Shown here: piece by piece, positions 5,481 to 6,648 of the stretch
Layout: every line of letters starts with the position of its first letter
Position numbering within the stretch: position 1 is the first letter of the stretch
From: an uncultured Acidimicrobiales bacterium
GTDB taxonomy: Bacteria; Actinomycetota; Acidimicrobiia; Acidimicrobiales; Aldehydirespiratoraceae
Assembly: GCA_938091985.1 (NCBI GenBank)
Contig: CALKOE010000133.1
Location: 1-6,648 of the forward strand
Length of the DNA stretch: 6,648 nucleotides
Reading direction: 5' to 3'
Position numbers and translations under genes: made by a program
The notes under the pieces: model-generated
Database searches by the model: none
Told to the model about the DNA's origin: nothing
Seen by the model: the letters and a program-made list of their open reading frames with translations, nothing else

Positions 5481-6593
5481 CGCCAGCGCAACCGTGCAGC
5501 CGACTTCGGCGCCGTCGCGCTCGACGAGGATGTTGACCACGTCGCCGGGTTCGTAGCTCCGTAGCGTTGCGACCATGGCGGCCATGCTGTCGACGGGTTG
5601 ATCGTCGATACGGGTGATGAGGTCTCCCTCGATCACGCCGCCGTCTGCGGCGGGTCCGTCTTCGGTGACCGCGGTGACCAACGACCCTCGGGTCTCATCG
5701 TCGCCAGATTCGGGGTTGCGGGCCCGGACCCCGAGCCACGGGTGTGTCGCCTCGCCATCGTCGATGATCTCCGACGCGACCTCGCGGGCGAGACTGATCG
5801 GGATGATCGCTGTCGGTGCGGTCTCGGCGGTGGCAGTTGTGATCCCGACCACGTCGCCGTTCATGTCGTAGGCCGGGGTCCCCGGAGCCACATCGCCGAT
5901 CCGGCCGTCGAGTTCCACGATTCCGACGAGCGGGTCACCGTTGGCCCACGCCGACGTCGAAGCGGCGGCGACCACCTTCTGGGTGGCTGCAGTTCCGTCG
6001 TCGCCCGGCATGATCACTTCATCACCGGCGGCAACGAGTGCATCGGTGTAGTCATGGTCGGCCGTGAGGCCTGGGACATGGATCACGGTCATGTCGGTGA
6101 CTGCGTCGTAGCCGACCACGCGACCGGGCTCTCGGACATCACCCCACGAGATGAGCACGTCGTCGGCTCCGCCCAATGCGGCGCCGCTGGTGACGAGATA
6201 GCCGTCGCGCACCATCAGAGCTCCGGCCAGGGTCTCGTCGCCGGAGGCCGACTGCACGACGATGGTCTGGCCGGGCGCAGCATTCCCGAACGCAAAGAGA
6301 TCTGCGGGTTCGAAGGATCCGGCCTGCTGATCGGCATCGGCTGCCCCGAGCCGCACGACCTCGGTCGCCACCGAGGTGTCGGTCGGGCCCGATCGGCTGA
6401 TCCACATGACCCCGGCGACGGCGACCACGCCGGTGATCGCTGCAGCCCCGACCCGGACTCGTCGGGCCCGGCGTTGCGCGTGTCGTCGTCGTACTTCCAT
6501 CGCGACTTCTGCCGGGTGGCGCCAGATCCGGTCCTCGGGCGGCAAGGGGCGACGTCCGACTGGCTCCTCGGCGTCGTACTCCCCGTCTCCCAC
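5457..6593 (-). CDS. Membrane-anchored HtrA/S1C-like pseudoprotease with PDZ domain
   Basis: This 378-residue protein has a cytoplasmic Arg-rich N-terminus containing LPPEDRIWRHPAEV (17-30), which I associate with actinobacterial S1C proteases. A single transmembrane helix follows (about 48-66), then a trypsin-like HtrA domain outside the membrane (about 105-270) and a C-terminal PDZ domain (about 284-373). HtrA landmarks can be followed, but two of the three catalytic residues are missing. The TNAHVV His position reads TSGAAL (A138). The Asp of TDLAVL is kept as D167 in TDMTV. The GNSGGPL nucleophile region reads APGTPAYDMNGDVVGI, with Pro near 237. It is therefore predicted to be non-proteolytic, perhaps a sensor or scaffold that binds peptides through PDZ. 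The GTG at 6593 is the only start in frame inside the window, but the frame stays open to base 6648, so an upstream start is possible. Its 3' end overlaps the SDR gene by 24 bases. Confidence 0.85.
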   Translation of the reverse strand: MGDGEYDAEEPVGRRPLPPEDRIWRHPAEVAMEVRRRHAQRRARRVRVGAAAITGVVAVAGVMWISRSGPTDTSVATEVVRLGAADADQQAGSFEPADLFAFGNAAPGQTIVVQSASGDETLAGALMVRDGYLVTSGAALGGADDVLISWGDVREPGRVVGYDAVTDMTVIHVPGLTADHDYTDALVAAGDEVIMPGDDGTAATQKVVAAASTSAWANGDPLVGIVELDGRIGDVAPGTPAYDMNGDVVGITTATAETAPTAIIPISLAREVASEIIDDGEATHPWLGVRARNPESGDDETRGSLVTAVTEDGPAADGGVIEGDLITRIDDQPVDSMAAMVATLRSYEPGDVVNILVERDGAEVGCTVALASHLDVGA

Positions 6594-6601
6594 GGGGGCT
6601 G

Positions 6602-6607
6602 AGCGTA
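6602..6607 (-). promoter_or_regulatory. Candidate -10 box (TACGCT) before the HtrA-like gene
   Basis: On the minus strand TACGCT fits TAnnnT and lies eight bases before the GTG at 6593, again close enough for a leaderless or nearly leaderless mRNA. No Shine-Dalgarno precedes the GTG and no good -35 element is visible. If the real start lies beyond the window, this is only coding sequence; the frame is open to the window end. Confidence 0.25.
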
Positions 6608-6648
6608 CCGATGACCCCGGGTCTGGTGGTCGCGCCCCCTCGTTCGGG

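Noticed and set aside
5598..6602. 334-codon open frame on the plus strand opposite the HtrA-like gene
   Set aside because: Antisense shadow of the protease/PDZ frame. Its Gly/Asp/Cys/His-rich product matches nothing I recognise.

Overview
This window comes from a high-GC bacterial genome. The proteins most resemble Actinobacteria, and the Acidimicrobiia (Ilumatobacter or marine Acidimicrobiales types) are my best guess. The clues are a WRHPAEV N-terminal motif on an anchored protease-like protein, an actinobacterial-style zincin_2 protein, and ppk1 next to a MutT1-like Nudix gene. The lineage is inferred from remembered family features, not from a search. I see no RNA gene, insertion sequence, CRISPR array or prophage. 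Coding density is nearly complete and no gene-free stretch exceeds 75 bases.

Layout. Positions 3-3149 on the plus strand hold a tightly overlapping trio: the C-terminal half of polyphosphate kinase ppk1 (5' end outside the window), a stand-alone Nudix hydrolase (8-base overlap, ATGTCTGA), and a major facilitator transporter (4-base overlap, GTGA) with a long acidic tail. The trio ends tail-to-tail against a minus-strand zincin_2 (DUF2342) metalloprotease-like gene (3146-4345). The two genes share one palindromic CTAG as the stop codon for both strands. A 73-base divergent spacer (4346-4418) separates it from a plus-strand extended SDR/epimerase-like gene with a C-terminal membrane anchor (4419-5480). 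That gene overlaps tail-to-tail by 24 bases with a minus-strand HtrA-like gene carrying a transmembrane helix and a PDZ domain (5457-6593, possibly starting beyond the window).

How the genes may work together. The first three genes are probably co-transcribed. They join phosphate storage (polyphosphate), nucleotide sanitation or phosphoanhydride hydrolysis, and an export or import function of unknown substrate. The last three are not an operon, but they share a theme: each belongs to an enzyme family yet departs from the expected active site. The HtrA-like protein has lost the catalytic His and Ser. The SDR has Trp and Arg in place of the Tyr and Lys of YxxxK. The zincin keeps HEVAH but has Thr where I remember a conserved Glu before GYV. 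Two of the three are predicted to be membrane-anchored. The side-by-side pseudoenzymes are the most unusual thing in the window. Whether they act together is speculation.
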